DNA of 64,000 nt from Spectribacter acetivorans (GTDB taxonomy: Bacteria; Pseudomonadota; Gammaproteobacteria; Nevskiales; Salinisphaeraceae). The position numbers and the translations under genes are program-made. The notes beneath the pieces were generated by a model, which was given only the letters and a program-made list of their open reading frames with translations, was not told where the DNA came from and did no database searches. The stretch lies in assembly GCF_031846305.1 (NCBI RefSeq), contig NZ_JAVRHY010000009.1, positions 1-64,000 of the forward strand, given 5' to 3'. This document shows positions 24,890-34,602 of this stretch, one piece after another. Position 1 is the first letter of the stretch, and each line of letters begins with the position of its first letter.

Positions 24890-25684
24890 TCACGCCGTCA
24901 GCAGCATATCCAGCCCGACGATCATCAACAGCACGGCGAAGGCCCGGCGTAGCCAGCTACCCGGCAAGTGGTGCGCCAGCCGCACACCCAGCGGCGTGAA
25001 CACGAGACTGCCGAGCACGATGCCGGCCACCGCTAGCGGCTGCACGAAGCCGATGCTCCAGGCGCCGCGGCCCGGCTCGTCCAGGCCAACCCAGACCATG
25101 CCGACCGTCCCCGCCCAGGCGATGGGCATGCCGCAGGCCGCGGAGGTGCCCACCGCCCGGGCCATCGGCAACCGGCACCACGACAGGAACGGCACGGTCA
25201 ACGACCCGCCGCCGATGCCGAGCAGGGCCGACAGCCCGCCAATGCCCCCGCCCACGCCGATCAACCCGGCCTTTCCGGGCAGCTCACGCGACGGCGAGGG
25301 CTTCATCTCGATGAACATGCGCACCGCCATGAGCACGGCCGCCATCCCGATCAGCCGCTGCAGAAACAGGCTGGAGATGCTATCCGCCACCGCCGCGCCC
25401 GCCAGGGCCCCGACGACCATCCCGGGCGCCAGCCAGCGGAACACCCGCCAGTCCACCCCGTCGCGGTGATGATGGGAACGGGCGGAATTGATCGCGATCA
25501 GGCTCACGCAGGCCAGCGACGTGCCCACCGCCATATGGGCCAGGGCGTTGCCATTCACCCCCAGCGGCGGCAACAGGTAGATCAGCGCGGGCACCATCAC
25601 CAGGCCGCCGCCGATGCCGAACAGGCCGGCCAGCAGGCCAGCAACCATGCCCAGCAGGGCGAAAATCGCTAACGACAGGAGCAT
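24890..25684 (-). CDS. Sulfite exporter TauE/SafE family permease (TSUP)
   Basis: This 264-residue inner-membrane protein has about eight hydrophobic segments arranged in two similar halves. Glycine-rich signatures at the start of each half are GLLAGLFGIGGGLVMVP near residue 15 and GLSALLGIGGGSLTVPF near residue 150, which define the family. Members export or import sulfite, sulfonates or related anions; the substrate cannot be told here. It converges on oxyR and is divergent from slt, with 62 bp between the start codons. Confidence 0.9.
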   Translation of the reverse strand: MLLSLAIFALLGMVAGLLAGLFGIGGGLVMVPALIYLLPPLGVNGNALAHMAVGTSLACVSLIAINSARSHHHRDGVDWRVFRWLAPGMVVGALAGAAVADSISSLFLQRLIGMAAVLMAVRMFIEMKPSPSRELPGKAGLIGVGGGIGGLSALLGIGGGSLTVPFLSWCRLPMARAVGTSAACGMPIAWAGTVGMVWVGLDEPGRGAWSIGFVQPLAVAGIVLGSLVFTPLGVRLAHHLPGSWLRRAFAVLLMIVGLDMLLTA

Positions 25685-25706
25685 GCCCGCAGTTTACGCC
25701 ATCGGT

Positions 25707-25712
25707 TACACT
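25707..25712 (+). promoter_or_regulatory. Candidate -10 box for slt
   Basis: TACACT lies 34 nt before the slt ATG and would give a leader of about 28 nt. No clear -35 is seen. Confidence 0.25.
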
Positions 25713-25746
25713 CGGCAGCCCCATCCGGTGGTGAGTCGCCAAGCCC

Positions 25747-27696
25747 ATGCGCCTGTTCACAACTCTCTGCGCGCTGCTGCTGACAACCGGCGCCCAGGCT
25801 CTGACACCCGAGGCCGCGCGCGAGCTTTTCCGCGACCTGGAAGCCGCCGTGGCCCAGGGCGAGCTGGCCCAGCAGCAGGACGCGCTGGTCAAGCTGGCCG
25901 ACTACCCGCTCACCCCCTACCTGCTGGCCGACGACCTGCGCCGGCGGCTGCGGCGTTCTCCCGACCCGGTGCTGGACGATCAGATCGATGCGTTTCTGGC
26001 CGAGCACGAACCGATGCCACCGGTTGAGAGTCTGCGCCGAGCCTGGCTCGACAGCCTGGCGGAGCGCGGACACTGGCCCCGGCTGCTCGAGCAGGTCCGC
26101 GACGATGACGGCACCGCGGTGCAATGCCACGCCACCCTCGCCCGCATCCGGCTGGACCAGGCGAGCGCGGCCGAACTCACCGCCCAGGGCCTGACGCACT
26201 GGCAGGTCGGGCGCAGCCAGCCGGAAGCCTGCGACCCCGTCTTCGCCTGGCTGGAACAGCGCGGCGAGCTCACCCGCGATCGGATCATCGAGCGGGCCCG
26301 GCTGGCGGTGCTGGCCGATCAGACCGGCCTCGCCCGCTACCTGGCCCGGCAGCTGCCCGAAGACCGGCAGGGCCCGATCCCGCGCTGGATCGACGCCGTC
26401 GCCAATCCCGGCGAGCTGCGCCAGATCGCCGCCCTGGATGGTGATATTGCCGTCCACGCCTACAAGAAACTGGCACTGCGGGACCTCGATGGCGCCGGGG
26501 ACATCCTCCCGAGCCTGGTGCAACGCCTGGATCTCGACGCCGGACAACGCCACGAGATGCAGCGCTGGACCGCGCTCCTGCACGGCCAGGGTCACAACGA
26601 CGAGGCACTAACCTGGTTCGCGAAGCTCGATCCGGCCCGCACGGACGACTTCGCCCGCGGCTGGCACGTGCGCAGCGCCATCCGCCAGCAGGCCTGGGAC
26701 ACCGCTCTGCGGGTGATCGATGCCATGCCGGCGGCCCAGCAGGAGGAAGAGGAGTGGCGTTACTGGCGGGGCCGCAGCCTGGCCGCGACCGGCCGCCGCG
26801 AAGCTGCGGAACAGGTCTACGCGGCGCTGGCGGGCGAGCGCTCCTATCACGGCTATCTGGCCGCCGACCGGCTGGATCTGCCCTATGATTTCAATCGCAA
26901 TCCCCTGAGTCGGGATGCCGACAGCCAGCGCCGGCTGCAGGCGATTCCCGCGTTGCAACGGGCGCGCGAACTGCGGGCCCTGGAACGCGAGTATCCGGCC
27001 CGCGCCGAGTGGCGGCTGGGCACGCGCGACCTGTCGCCAGCCATGCTCGAGCAGGCCGCCCTGCTGGCCCATGACTGGAACTGGCACCCGCTGGCCATCA
27101 TCACCCTGGCGGACAGTGACTACTGGGACGACCTGGACATCCGCTATCCGCTGCATTTACGCGATGCGGTCAGCGATGCCGCAACGACCAGCGGCCTGGA
27201 TCCGGCGCTGATTCTCACGATCATGCGCACCGAAAGCCTGTTCATGGCCAACGCCCACTCCCCGGCCGGTGCCATCGGGCTGATGCAGCTGATGCCGGCC
27301 ACCGCCCGGCGGGTAGCACAGGATATGGGCGAGGCCCGCCCGGGCATCGCCGATCTGGAAACCCCGGCCACCAACCTCCGGTTGGGTACCCGCTACCTGG
27401 ATCAGATGCTGGAACGGTTCGACCGCCAGCCGGCACTGGCCATGGCGGCCTACAACGCCGGTCCGCACCGAGTGGATCGCTGGCTGCCGGAGGCCGCGAT
27501 GCCGGCCGATATCTGGGTGGAGACCATCGCCTATACCGAGACCCGCGAATACGTGAAACGCGCCTTTTCCCACCTGATCGTCTTCCGCATGCGGCTGGAT
27601 CAACCGGTCGGCCGACTGTCGGACCGCATGCCACCGGTACCGGCAGCCAGGCAACTGGAGGCCGCACGCGAGGCGGCCGACGAACGGGAGTCATGA
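25747..27696 (+). CDS. slt: Soluble lytic murein transglycosylase
   Basis: Slt cleaves the MurNAc-GlcNAc bond of peptidoglycan in the periplasm. The 649-residue protein has a short signal peptide (MRLFTTLCALLLTTGAQA) and a long alpha-superhelical U-domain (about 20-460) rich in short helical repeats. The C-terminal SLT catalytic domain has Glu496 in MRTESLF, then SPAGAIGLMQLMPATARRVA, GTRYLDQML and AMAAYNAGPHRVDRWL. All catalytic motifs are present. It overlaps the next gene by 4 bp, so slt, the NDUFA9-like gene and cca form one unit. Confidence 0.95.
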   Translation: MRLFTTLCALLLTTGAQALTPEAARELFRDLEAAVAQGELAQQQDALVKLADYPLTPYLLADDLRRRLRRSPDPVLDDQIDAFLAEHEPMPPVESLRRAWLDSLAERGHWPRLLEQVRDDDGTAVQCHATLARIRLDQASAAELTAQGLTHWQVGRSQPEACDPVFAWLEQRGELTRDRIIERARLAVLADQTGLARYLARQLPEDRQGPIPRWIDAVANPGELRQIAALDGDIAVHAYKKLALRDLDGAGDILPSLVQRLDLDAGQRHEMQRWTALLHGQGHNDEALTWFAKLDPARTDDFARGWHVRSAIRQQAWDTALRVIDAMPAAQQEEEEWRYWRGRSLAATGRREAAEQVYAALAGERSYHGYLAADRLDLPYDFNRNPLSRDADSQRRLQAIPALQRARELRALEREYPARAEWRLGTRDLSPAMLEQAALLAHDWNWHPLAIITLADSDYWDDLDIRYPLHLRDAVSDAATTSGLDPALILTIMRTESLFMANAHSPAGAIGLMQLMPATARRVAQDMGEARPGIADLETPATNLRLGTRYLDQMLERFDRQPALAMAAYNAGPHRVDRWLPEAAMPADIWVETIAYTETREYVKRAFSHLIVFRMRLDQPVGRLSDRMPPVPAARQLEAAREAADERES

Positions 27697-28643
27697 CCCC
27701 CGACGTCCCCCGACGCATCGGCGTGATTGGCGGCACCGGCTTCGTCGGCCGGGTACTGTGCCGGCGGCTGCGGGCCGACGGCCACCGGCTGGTAGTGATC
27801 TCGCGCAATGCTCGCCGCCACGCCGATCTGGACGACGGCGACGGCCTGCGGCTGCTGGAAGGCAACGCGTCCGACGCGCATTTCCTGGAGCACGCTTTTA
27901 CCGGCTGCGATACCGCGATCAACCTGGCGGGCATTCTCAACGAACGGGGTAACAGCGGGCGCGAGTTCCGCGCCGTGCACGTGGACCTGCCACGAGTGCT
28001 GGGCCGCGTGGCCAAGGGCCTGAGCATACGGCGGGTGCTGCACATGAGTGCGCTGGGCGCCCGGGCCGGCGGGGCGCCCAGCCGCTATCTGCGCTCCAAG
28101 GGGGAAGGCGGCAACGCGCTGCAGGTGGAGCTGGGCGGCGCGGTCGAATGGACCATCTTCCGACCCTCGGTGATATTCGGCCCGGGCGATGACTTCACCC
28201 GCCGCTTCGCCCGCCTGTTGCGGCTGGCCCCGGGCGTGTTTCCGCTGGCCTGCCCCGATGCCCGCTTCGCGCCGGTGTACGTGGAGGATGTGGCGGAGGC
28301 CTTCGCCCGCAGTCTGGACAGCGAGCAGGTCAACCGCCAGCGCCTGGCGCTGTGCGGGCCGGAGGAATACACCCTGCGCGAGATCGTCGCGCTACTGGGC
28401 GAGATCACCGGCCATCCGCGCCGCATCCTGCCGTTGTCCGACCGCATGGCCCGATTCCAGGCCACCGTCATGGAACGCTTACCGGGCAAGCCCTTCTCCC
28501 GCGACAATTACCTGTCGCTGCAGATCGACAGTGTTTGCGAATCGGGCAGCGGCGATCGCGAGGGGTTTGCCGAACTCGGCATCCGGCCGCAGGCCATGCC
28601 CGGTCTGGTGCGGGGTTATCTGGGCCACCGGGACCGGGGCTGA
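27693..28643 (+). CDS. NDUFA9-like NAD(P)-binding epimerase/reductase
   Basis: This is a 316-residue atypical short-chain dehydrogenase of the NDUFA9-like group. The Rossmann start is IGVIGGTGFVGRVLCRRL, and INLAGILNERG near residue 70 lies in the cofactor region. LHMSALGARAGGAPSRYLRSKGEG holds a Tyr-x-x-x-Lys-like element. Relatives include complex I accessory subunits and sugar epimerases. No other complex I gene lies nearby, so the role is uncertain; it may protect or repair a quinone or lipid substrate (inference). It overlaps slt by 4 bp and cca by 1 bp. Confidence 0.85.
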   Translation: MTPDVPRRIGVIGGTGFVGRVLCRRLRADGHRLVVISRNARRHADLDDGDGLRLLEGNASDAHFLEHAFTGCDTAINLAGILNERGNSGREFRAVHVDLPRVLGRVAKGLSIRRVLHMSALGARAGGAPSRYLRSKGEGGNALQVELGGAVEWTIFRPSVIFGPGDDFTRRFARLLRLAPGVFPLACPDARFAPVYVEDVAEAFARSLDSEQVNRQRLALCGPEEYTLREIVALLGEITGHPRRILPLSDRMARFQATVMERLPGKPFSRDNYLSLQIDSVCESGSGDREGFAELGIRPQAMPGLVRGYLGHRDRG

Positions 28644-29854
28644 TGCAGACCTACCTGGTGGGCGGGGCGGTGCGCGACCGTCTTCTGGGGCTCGACGTCA
28701 CCGAACGGGACTGGGTCGTGGTTGGCGCCACGCCGGAGACCATGACCGCCGCCGGCTTCCGTCCGGTCGGTCGGGATTTTCCGGTGTTCCTGCATCCGGA
28801 TACCGGCGAGGAATACGCGCTGGCGCGTACCGAGCGCAAGGCCGGCCGGGGCTATCACGGGTTCGAGTTTCACGCCGGTCCCGAGGTGACCCTTTCCGAG
28901 GACCTGCAACGCCGGGATCTCACCGTCAATGCTATGGCCGAGGATGACCAGGGCCGGCTGATCGATCCGCATGACGGCCGTACCGATCTGGAAAATCGGG
29001 TCCTGCGCCACGTGTCGCCGGCGTTCGTGGAGGACCCCGTCCGCCTGCTGCGACTGGCCCGTTTCCACGCCCGCTTCCGGCCGCTGGGCTTTACCGTGGC
29101 CCCGGCAACCATGGCACTGCTGCGCCGGATGGTGGCCAATGGCGAGGTCGATCATCTGGTGCCGGAACGTGTCTGGGCGGAAATGCAGCGCAGCCTGGCC
29201 CTGGACGAGCCGCAGCAGTTCTTCCGCCTGCTGCGTGAAACGGGGGCGCTGGCGCGCTTGCTGCCGGAGCTCGACGCCCTGTTCGGCGTCCCCCAGCCGC
29301 CCCGTCACCATCCCGAGATCGACACCGGCGAGCACACCCTGATGGCGCTGGCCCAGACGGTGCGGTTGCAAGCATCACCGGCGGTTCGCTTCGCCGTACT
29401 CTGCCACGATTTCGGCAAGGCCCTGACGCCGGCGGACAAACTCCCCTCGCACCCCGGTCACGAGGCGGCGGGCATCGAGCCCGTTCGCGCCGCCTGCGAA
29501 CGGCTCGGTGTACCGCGGGCCTGGCGGGAGCTGGCCTTGCTGGTCACCCGCTGGCATCTTCACATCCACCGCGCCGACCAGCTGCGCCCGGCCAAACTGC
29601 TGGATCTACTGCAGGCGGCCGATGCCTTTCGCCGCCCCGAACGGCTGGACGATCTCCTGCTGGCCTGCGAGGCCGATGCCCGCGGGCGTACCGGGCTCGA
29701 GGACCGGACCTACGAGTCGCCGGCACGCATCCGGCAGGCACTGACCGCGGCGGCGGCGGTGGACGCCGGACGGTTCGCAGCCGAGGGGCTCAAGGGGCCG
29801 GCCATCGGCGATGCACTGCGCCAGGCCCGCATCAAGGCCATTGCCGCAGCGTAG
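28643..29854 (+). CDS. cca: Multifunctional CCA tRNA nucleotidyltransferase
   Basis: Cca adds or repairs the 3'-CCA end of tRNAs. The 403-residue protein closely follows the E. coli enzyme: YLVGGAVRDRLLGL, RDWVVVGATPE, VGRDFPVFLHP, YALARTERK, and RRDLTVNAMAEDD. It also has a C-terminal HD domain (CHDFGK near residue 254) with phosphatase/phosphodiesterase activity in that family. The ATG overlaps the preceding stop by one base; the longer frame over the NDUFA9-like gene is rejected. Confidence 0.96.
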   Translation: MQTYLVGGAVRDRLLGLDVTERDWVVVGATPETMTAAGFRPVGRDFPVFLHPDTGEEYALARTERKAGRGYHGFEFHAGPEVTLSEDLQRRDLTVNAMAEDDQGRLIDPHDGRTDLENRVLRHVSPAFVEDPVRLLRLARFHARFRPLGFTVAPATMALLRRMVANGEVDHLVPERVWAEMQRSLALDEPQQFFRLLRETGALARLLPELDALFGVPQPPRHHPEIDTGEHTLMALAQTVRLQASPAVRFAVLCHDFGKALTPADKLPSHPGHEAAGIEPVRAACERLGVPRAWRELALLVTRWHLHIHRADQLRPAKLLDLLQAADAFRRPERLDDLLLACEADARGRTGLEDRTYESPARIRQALTAAAAVDAGRFAAEGLKGPAIGDALRQARIKAIAAA

Positions 29855-29876
29855 CCCGCGACCGACCGAGCCTTCC

Positions 29877-30683
29877 TCATGGCTCGAATCCGAATACCGC
29901 CAGCAACACCATGCCGAGCACGATGCGATAGATCACGAACGGCATCATCCCCATCCGCTGGAGCAGCGCCAGGAATAGATGAATGGTGATCCAGGCGGCG
30001 ACAGCCGCCAGAAGCGCGGCCAGACTCAGCATGCCCCAGGGGGCGACCACCGGGTCCGCGATCAGTTGCACGGCTTCGTAGGCAATCGCCGCCGCGGTGA
30101 TCGGCATGGCCAGAAAGAACGACACCCGCGCTGCATCCTGGCGCGACAGCCCCAGGGCACGGCCGGCCATGATGGTCATCCCGGAACGCGACGCGCCCGG
30201 AATCAGTGCCAGGGCCTGCGCCACGCCAATGCCCAGAAACCCCCGCAGGCCCAGATCGCCAGCCACGCGATCCGTGCGCGCGCGCCAGTCCACCCAGCCC
30301 AGAAGAACGCCGAACACGATACTGGCCAGGGCCACGACCCAGGGTTGACGCATCACCGATTCGCCGGTCAGGCCCAGCAGGGTGCCCACCACAACCGCCG
30401 GCACCGTGGCGAGGATGACGCCCCAGGCCAGACGGGCATCGGCATCGAATCCGCGACCGGCGAGGCTCGCCGCCCAGGCGCGCAGCATTCGCGCCACGTC
30501 GTGACGGAAATAACCCAGCACGGCAACCAGCGTGCCCAGATGCACTGCCAGATCGAAGGCCAGGCCCTGGTCCGGCCAGCCGGTGACCACCGGCACCAGA
30601 ATCAGGTGGGCCGAGGAGGAGATCGGCAGGAACTCGGTCACGCCCTGAATCAGGGCCAGTACCAGAAGCTGCAGCAGATCCAT
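29877..30683 (-). CDS. uppP: Undecaprenyl-diphosphatase
   Basis: UppP (BacA) recycles the lipid carrier undecaprenyl pyrophosphate for cell-wall synthesis and can confer bacitracin resistance. The 268-residue membrane protein has about eight hydrophobic segments. The two diagnostic motifs are GVTEFLPISSSAHLIL near residue 15 and PGASRSGMTI near residue 170, with the catalytic Glu, Ser and Arg. It converges on cca and is divergent from folM across 112 bp. Confidence 0.95.
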   Translation of the reverse strand: MDLLQLLVLALIQGVTEFLPISSSAHLILVPVVTGWPDQGLAFDLAVHLGTLVAVLGYFRHDVARMLRAWAASLAGRGFDADARLAWGVILATVPAVVVGTLLGLTGESVMRQPWVVALASIVFGVLLGWVDWRARTDRVAGDLGLRGFLGIGVAQALALIPGASRSGMTIMAGRALGLSRQDAARVSFFLAMPITAAAIAYEAVQLIADPVVAPWGMLSLAALLAAVAAWITIHLFLALLQRMGMMPFVIYRIVLGMVLLAVFGFEP

Positions 30684-30795
30684 TGCGTCCCTTGGGGCAT
30701 CGACCGCGCCGAGCGGCGGCAGCGGCGGCTTGTTTCGCTACACTGGGTCCCGTCGCAACGGGCCGTGGCCCGCATCATACCCAGCCAAGTGAGTC

Positions 30796-31527
30796 ATGTC
30801 CGTGTCAAGCGATCGAGCGCCCCTGTTCATTACCGGTGCGGGCCGCAACGTCGGAGCCCATATCGCCCGGCGTCTGCTCGCCGATGGACTGCCGGTGATC
30901 GCGCACTACCGGACGGCCACCGACGAGGTCGATGCGCTGGCGGCCGCCGGGGCCATGCTGGTCCGGGGTTCGCTTGATGACGAAGCCGGCATCCGTGCGG
31001 TGACGGACGCGGTCAACGGGCACACCCCGCGCCTGTCCGGCCTGATCCATAACGCCTCGCGCTTCGAACCCACGCCGGATGATCCCGGCACGGCGGCCGC
31101 CGCCTTCGCCGACTACTGGGCAGTGCACATGCTCGCCCCCTATCTGCTGACCACCCTGCTGACCCCGGCACTGGAACCCGTCGGCGATCGGGCGTCGGAC
31201 GTGGTGATGATCACCGACATCTATGCCGACGACCCGACACCGAAACACGACATCTACTGCGCCACCAAGGCGGGCCTGCAGAACCTGGCGCTGTCGTTCG
31301 CCAAACGCCTAGGCCCCGGCATCAAGGTCAACGCTATCCAGCCGGGACCGATCAGCTTCACCGACTGGCACCAGCCCGAGGCCCGACAGCGCATTCTGGC
31401 CGACACGCTGCTGGGCCGGGCCGGCAATCCGGAAGCGATCTACCGGGCGGTGCGCGGGCTGATGGACAACGACTACATCACCGGCGCGATCCTGCCGGTG
31501 GACGGCGGTCGCCGCCTGGGCCGATGA
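30796..31527 (+). CDS. folM: Dihydromonapterin reductase, FolM type
   Basis: FolM is a short-chain dehydrogenase that reduces dihydromonapterin (and weakly dihydrofolate) with NADPH. The 243-residue protein has ITGAGRNVGAHIARRL with the Arg typical of pteridine reductases, NAS at residue 78 or so, YCATKAG as catalytic Tyr-x-x-x-Lys, and a VDGGR end. A general SDR cannot be excluded. The ATG follows AAGTGAG. A FolB-FolK pterin enzyme is encoded at 48.9 kb. Confidence 0.85.
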   Translation: MSVSSDRAPLFITGAGRNVGAHIARRLLADGLPVIAHYRTATDEVDALAAAGAMLVRGSLDDEAGIRAVTDAVNGHTPRLSGLIHNASRFEPTPDDPGTAAAAFADYWAVHMLAPYLLTTLLTPALEPVGDRASDVVMITDIYADDPTPKHDIYCATKAGLQNLALSFAKRLGPGIKVNAIQPGPISFTDWHQPEARQRILADTLLGRAGNPEAIYRAVRGLMDNDYITGAILPVDGGRRLGR

Positions 31528-31582
31528 GCCGCCGACCCCGAGCCGGCCGCCGCGGCCGTTGCAGCGCCTGACGCCGCCTGTC

Positions 31583-33574
31583 ATGGCACGCGACCCAGCC
31601 ACCGACGCCGGCCACGGCACCACCGGCCGCGCCGCGGCCGCCGCCTTTAACGACGCCGCGCTGGCGGCATTCGCCGGGCTGGTCGACAACCTGTTCGTCC
31701 ATGCCGAGGAAACCGTCTTCGATCTCGTCGACGCGCGCGGCACGCCGGCACCACCTGCCGCCCGATTGCGGGCCCTGCGACGGGCACAGACCGCGGTGAC
31801 CCGGGCCTTTATCGACGAAATCACGGACCGGCTGCGATACGGACCGCCACCGGATATGCCGGATCTGCCGGCCGCGCCGGCGTTCGAGTCTCTGATCAAC
31901 GCGTCGGGCATGGCCACCCGGGCGGAAGCCGCCCATCGCGATGCCGTCCTGGCGCTGGAACTCCGCCTGGCCTGGCTGGCCGCTCGGCAGACCGAGGTGG
32001 CCGAGCGCGGAGCCAGTCCCCTGGCACTCTGTCAGGCGTTTGCTCAGGCCGTGGACACGGCCGGGCTCGACGACCCCGCGCGGGCCCTGCTCGACGACGT
32101 GTTCGAACACACGCTGCATACCGGACTGGGGGTTTGCTACGAAAATCTGCTCGCCGTTCTCGAACGCCACCAGGTGCCGGCTGCGCCGCGCCGGGTGCTG
32201 CAGGATGAGCGCAGATCCCCGTTGACCGCGGCCGCCACCGGCCGACGCGCCCGGCGGGACCAGATGCGCAATGCCGTGTCGCCGGAACAGCATTTCGGTG
32301 CCGGCGAGGTTCTGGCCATGCTGGAAAGCATGGCCGGGGCAACCTTCGACGCGGACACGCCCATCCTCGACCACCTGCTGGCGCAACTGCGCCGGGATCA
32401 GACCGACGCCGCGCCCCGCGGACTGCAGCCGGACCTGCGGGAACGCCTGCGCCTGGCCGATACGATCTGGCGGGACGCGCTCGAGGACGGCGTCGCCGAC
32501 GCCGCAATCCGCCCATCGGTTGTCCGCCTGCGGCCGCTGCTGCTGCAGACGGCCCTGCTCGACCCGGGCGGGATTCGCGTGGGCGACCACGCGGCGCGCC
32601 GGCTGCTACAGACCGTCCCGGATGGGACCGCCAGCCGCAACGACTGGCCAGAGGCAATCGAACATCTGATCGGCTGTGTCGCGGACGATCCCGATCAACT
32701 GGAACCGCGGGTCGACGAGCTGGTGGCGGCCGCGACCGCGCATCAGCCGGCCGACTGGCGCGAGCGCCTGCCCCGGGTTCACCAGGTGATCCGGCTGGAA
32801 TTCCGGCAACTGACCCTTGATCGGGTGCCCCCGGTGCCGGCCCAGCGCTTCCTGCTCGGCGCCTGGGCACCCCGCATGGCGGTGGCGTTGCTACAGGAGG
32901 GGCTCGGCGGCCCCGCCTGGCGTCTGGCCTCGAACCAGCTGGATCAGCTGCTGGATCTGCTGCAGCCGCCGGACTCGACCGACCAGGCCGACCATAGGCG
33001 GCCGGACCAGCAAAGGCTTCTGTCCGACCTGCGCAGCGCCCTGCGGCGCATCCGGTACAGCCCCGCCCGACTCACCGACGCGCTGGACCGACTGGTAGAG
33101 GCATTCGAGCAGGCCAATCAGGCGCCGCCGGCGCCGGCCGGGCGACCGCTGTCCATCTGGCAGCCGGATGACACGGTCTTCGATGACAGCGGCGCCCACG
33201 CGGGGGCGGATGAGCACTTCGAGCGGGTGGTGACAACCGCAATGGCCGCCCCCGGCACCGCGCGGGCTGCCGCCGAACCGGCGCCCGGGGCCCTTTTCGA
33301 CGCCGTGGAACGGTTATGCCGACACGGCACCTGGTTCCGCTTCGAAACCGATCCCGTCGGTGCCGGACGCTGGATGAAGTTCGCCGCGCTGGACCGCGAA
33401 CAGCAACTCGCCCGCTTCACCAACCGGCGCGGCGAGCTCGTTCAGGCCGTTCCGCTAGCCGATCTGGTCGCCGGTCTCAGGGCCGGGCGCGTACGCGCCA
33501 TTGCCGATGTCGACAATGTCGAGACCCGTATCGCCGAGTTATTCGGACTGCATTCGGCAGAGGAGGACAACTAG
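31583..33574 (+). CDS. DUF1631 family protein
   Basis: This 663-residue protein of unknown function is largely helical, acidic and rich in Ala, Arg and Leu. It has no signal peptide or membrane segment. The C-terminal part (about 570-650) holds FRFETDPVGAGRWMKFAALDREQQLARFTNRRGE, which looks like a small beta domain as in other DUF1631 proteins. The start is uncertain: an ATG at 31583 or an in-frame TTG at 31559, neither with a good ribosome site. It overlaps the convergent dusB by 4 bp. Its base composition matches its neighbours. Confidence 0.8.
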   Translation: MARDPATDAGHGTTGRAAAAAFNDAALAAFAGLVDNLFVHAEETVFDLVDARGTPAPPAARLRALRRAQTAVTRAFIDEITDRLRYGPPPDMPDLPAAPAFESLINASGMATRAEAAHRDAVLALELRLAWLAARQTEVAERGASPLALCQAFAQAVDTAGLDDPARALLDDVFEHTLHTGLGVCYENLLAVLERHQVPAAPRRVLQDERRSPLTAAATGRRARRDQMRNAVSPEQHFGAGEVLAMLESMAGATFDADTPILDHLLAQLRRDQTDAAPRGLQPDLRERLRLADTIWRDALEDGVADAAIRPSVVRLRPLLLQTALLDPGGIRVGDHAARRLLQTVPDGTASRNDWPEAIEHLIGCVADDPDQLEPRVDELVAAATAHQPADWRERLPRVHQVIRLEFRQLTLDRVPPVPAQRFLLGAWAPRMAVALLQEGLGGPAWRLASNQLDQLLDLLQPPDSTDQADHRRPDQQRLLSDLRSALRRIRYSPARLTDALDRLVEAFEQANQAPPAPAGRPLSIWQPDDTVFDDSGAHAGADEHFERVVTTAMAAPGTARAAAEPAPGALFDAVERLCRHGTWFRFETDPVGAGRWMKFAALDREQQLARFTNRRGELVQAVPLADLVAGLRAGRVRAIADVDNVETRIAELFGLHSAEEDN

Positions 33575-34548
33575 GCGGCAGACTCGACCCGCAACGCGCC
33601 GCATACCCTCAGCAGCCGCAACTGCCGCGCCGCCGACTCGGCCTGCATCAGGTCGCGGTACAGCGGCCCCGGCGGCAGACAATCCTCCCAGTGCCAGGCA
33701 ATGTGCTTGCGGGCGATACGCAGACCGCGGTATTCGCCATAGAAGTCATGCAGCTGCTCGACCAGCCATTCCAGCCAGGCCTGGCGTTCTGCCGGGCTCG
33801 GGGCGGGGCGATGCCGGCCGGTCGCCAGGAAGTAAGCAATGTCGCCGAACAGCCAGGGCTGGCGACAGGCCGCGCGGCCGACCATCACTCCGTCCGCCCC
33901 GGTCAGGTGCAGCACCCGGGCGGCAGCTTCCGGCGAATCGACGTCGCCGTTGGCCCACACCGGCAGACTCACCGCCGCCTTGATCGCGCGGATTGTTTCG
34001 TACTCGGCCCGTCCGTTGTAGAACTGGTCCCGGGTGCGGCCGTGTACCGCCAGCGCGGCGATACCGCTGTCCTCGGCAATCCGGGCGATCTGCACGCCAT
34101 TGCGCGCCCGGGCCGTCACGCCGGTGCGAATCTTCAGGGTGACGGGTACCGACACGGCGCCGACCGTAGCCGCCAGAATCCGGCCCACCAGCGACTCGTC
34201 GGCCAGCAGCGCCGACCCGGCGGCCCGGCGGCAGACCTTCTTGGCCGGGCATCCCATGTTGATGTCGATGACGTCGGCGCCCAGGTCCACGTTGTAGCGG
34301 GCGGCATCGGCCATCTGACCCGGGTCGCTGCCGGCAATCTGCACGATGCGCGGCGAGGGTTCGCCGGCATGGTCCCGCCGCTGCCGGGATTTCGCGGTAT
34401 CACGGGTGCGCGGATTGGCCGCCACCATCTCGGACACGGTCATGCCCGCGCCCAGGCTGCGGCACAACTGGCGGAATGGACGGTCGGTGACGCCCGCCAT
34501 CGGGGCGGCTGCCAGACGATTGGCAATGGCATAGGGACCGATCTGCAT
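33571..34548 (-). CDS. dusB: tRNA-dihydrouridine synthase, DusB type
   Basis: Dus enzymes reduce uridines in the tRNA D-loop with FMN and NADPH. The 325-residue protein has the TIM-barrel start APMAGVTDRPFR, the catalytic-Cys motif DINMGCPAKKV near residue 97, the Lys-containing KIRTG, HGRTRDQFY and VMVGRAACRQPW. The set fits DusB; it is not paired with fis here, the common DusB neighbour, so DusB rather than DusC is a family-level judgement. It is divergent from the BON lipoprotein across 54 bp. Confidence 0.88.
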   Translation of the reverse strand: MQIGPYAIANRLAAAPMAGVTDRPFRQLCRSLGAGMTVSEMVAANPRTRDTAKSRQRRDHAGEPSPRIVQIAGSDPGQMADAARYNVDLGADVIDINMGCPAKKVCRRAAGSALLADESLVGRILAATVGAVSVPVTLKIRTGVTARARNGVQIARIAEDSGIAALAVHGRTRDQFYNGRAEYETIRAIKAAVSLPVWANGDVDSPEAAARVLHLTGADGVMVGRAACRQPWLFGDIAYFLATGRHRPAPSPAERQAWLEWLVEQLHDFYGEYRGLRIARKHIAWHWEDCLPPGPLYRDLMQAESAARQLRLLRVCGALRVESAA

Positions 34549-34588
34549 GGCGGGATTCTACTGCCCCCGGCAGGCCGGCGGCATCGTG

Positions 34589-34594
34589 TAAGCT
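34589..34594 (+). promoter_or_regulatory. Candidate -10 box for the BON lipoprotein
   Basis: TAAGCT lies 8 nt before the ATG at 34603 with no ribosome site between, so a leaderless transcript is suggested. No clear -35. Confidence 0.3.
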
Positions 34595-34602
34595 TTCGCC
34601 GC

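Noticed and set aside
31896..32870. A 324-codon minus-strand frame inside DUF1631
   Set aside because: Pro/Arg/Gly-rich translation without any motif, wholly within a better-supported gene.
33316..34602. Upstream extension of the BON lipoprotein frame
   Set aside because: It runs antisense through dusB; the lipobox-bearing start at 34603 is clear.
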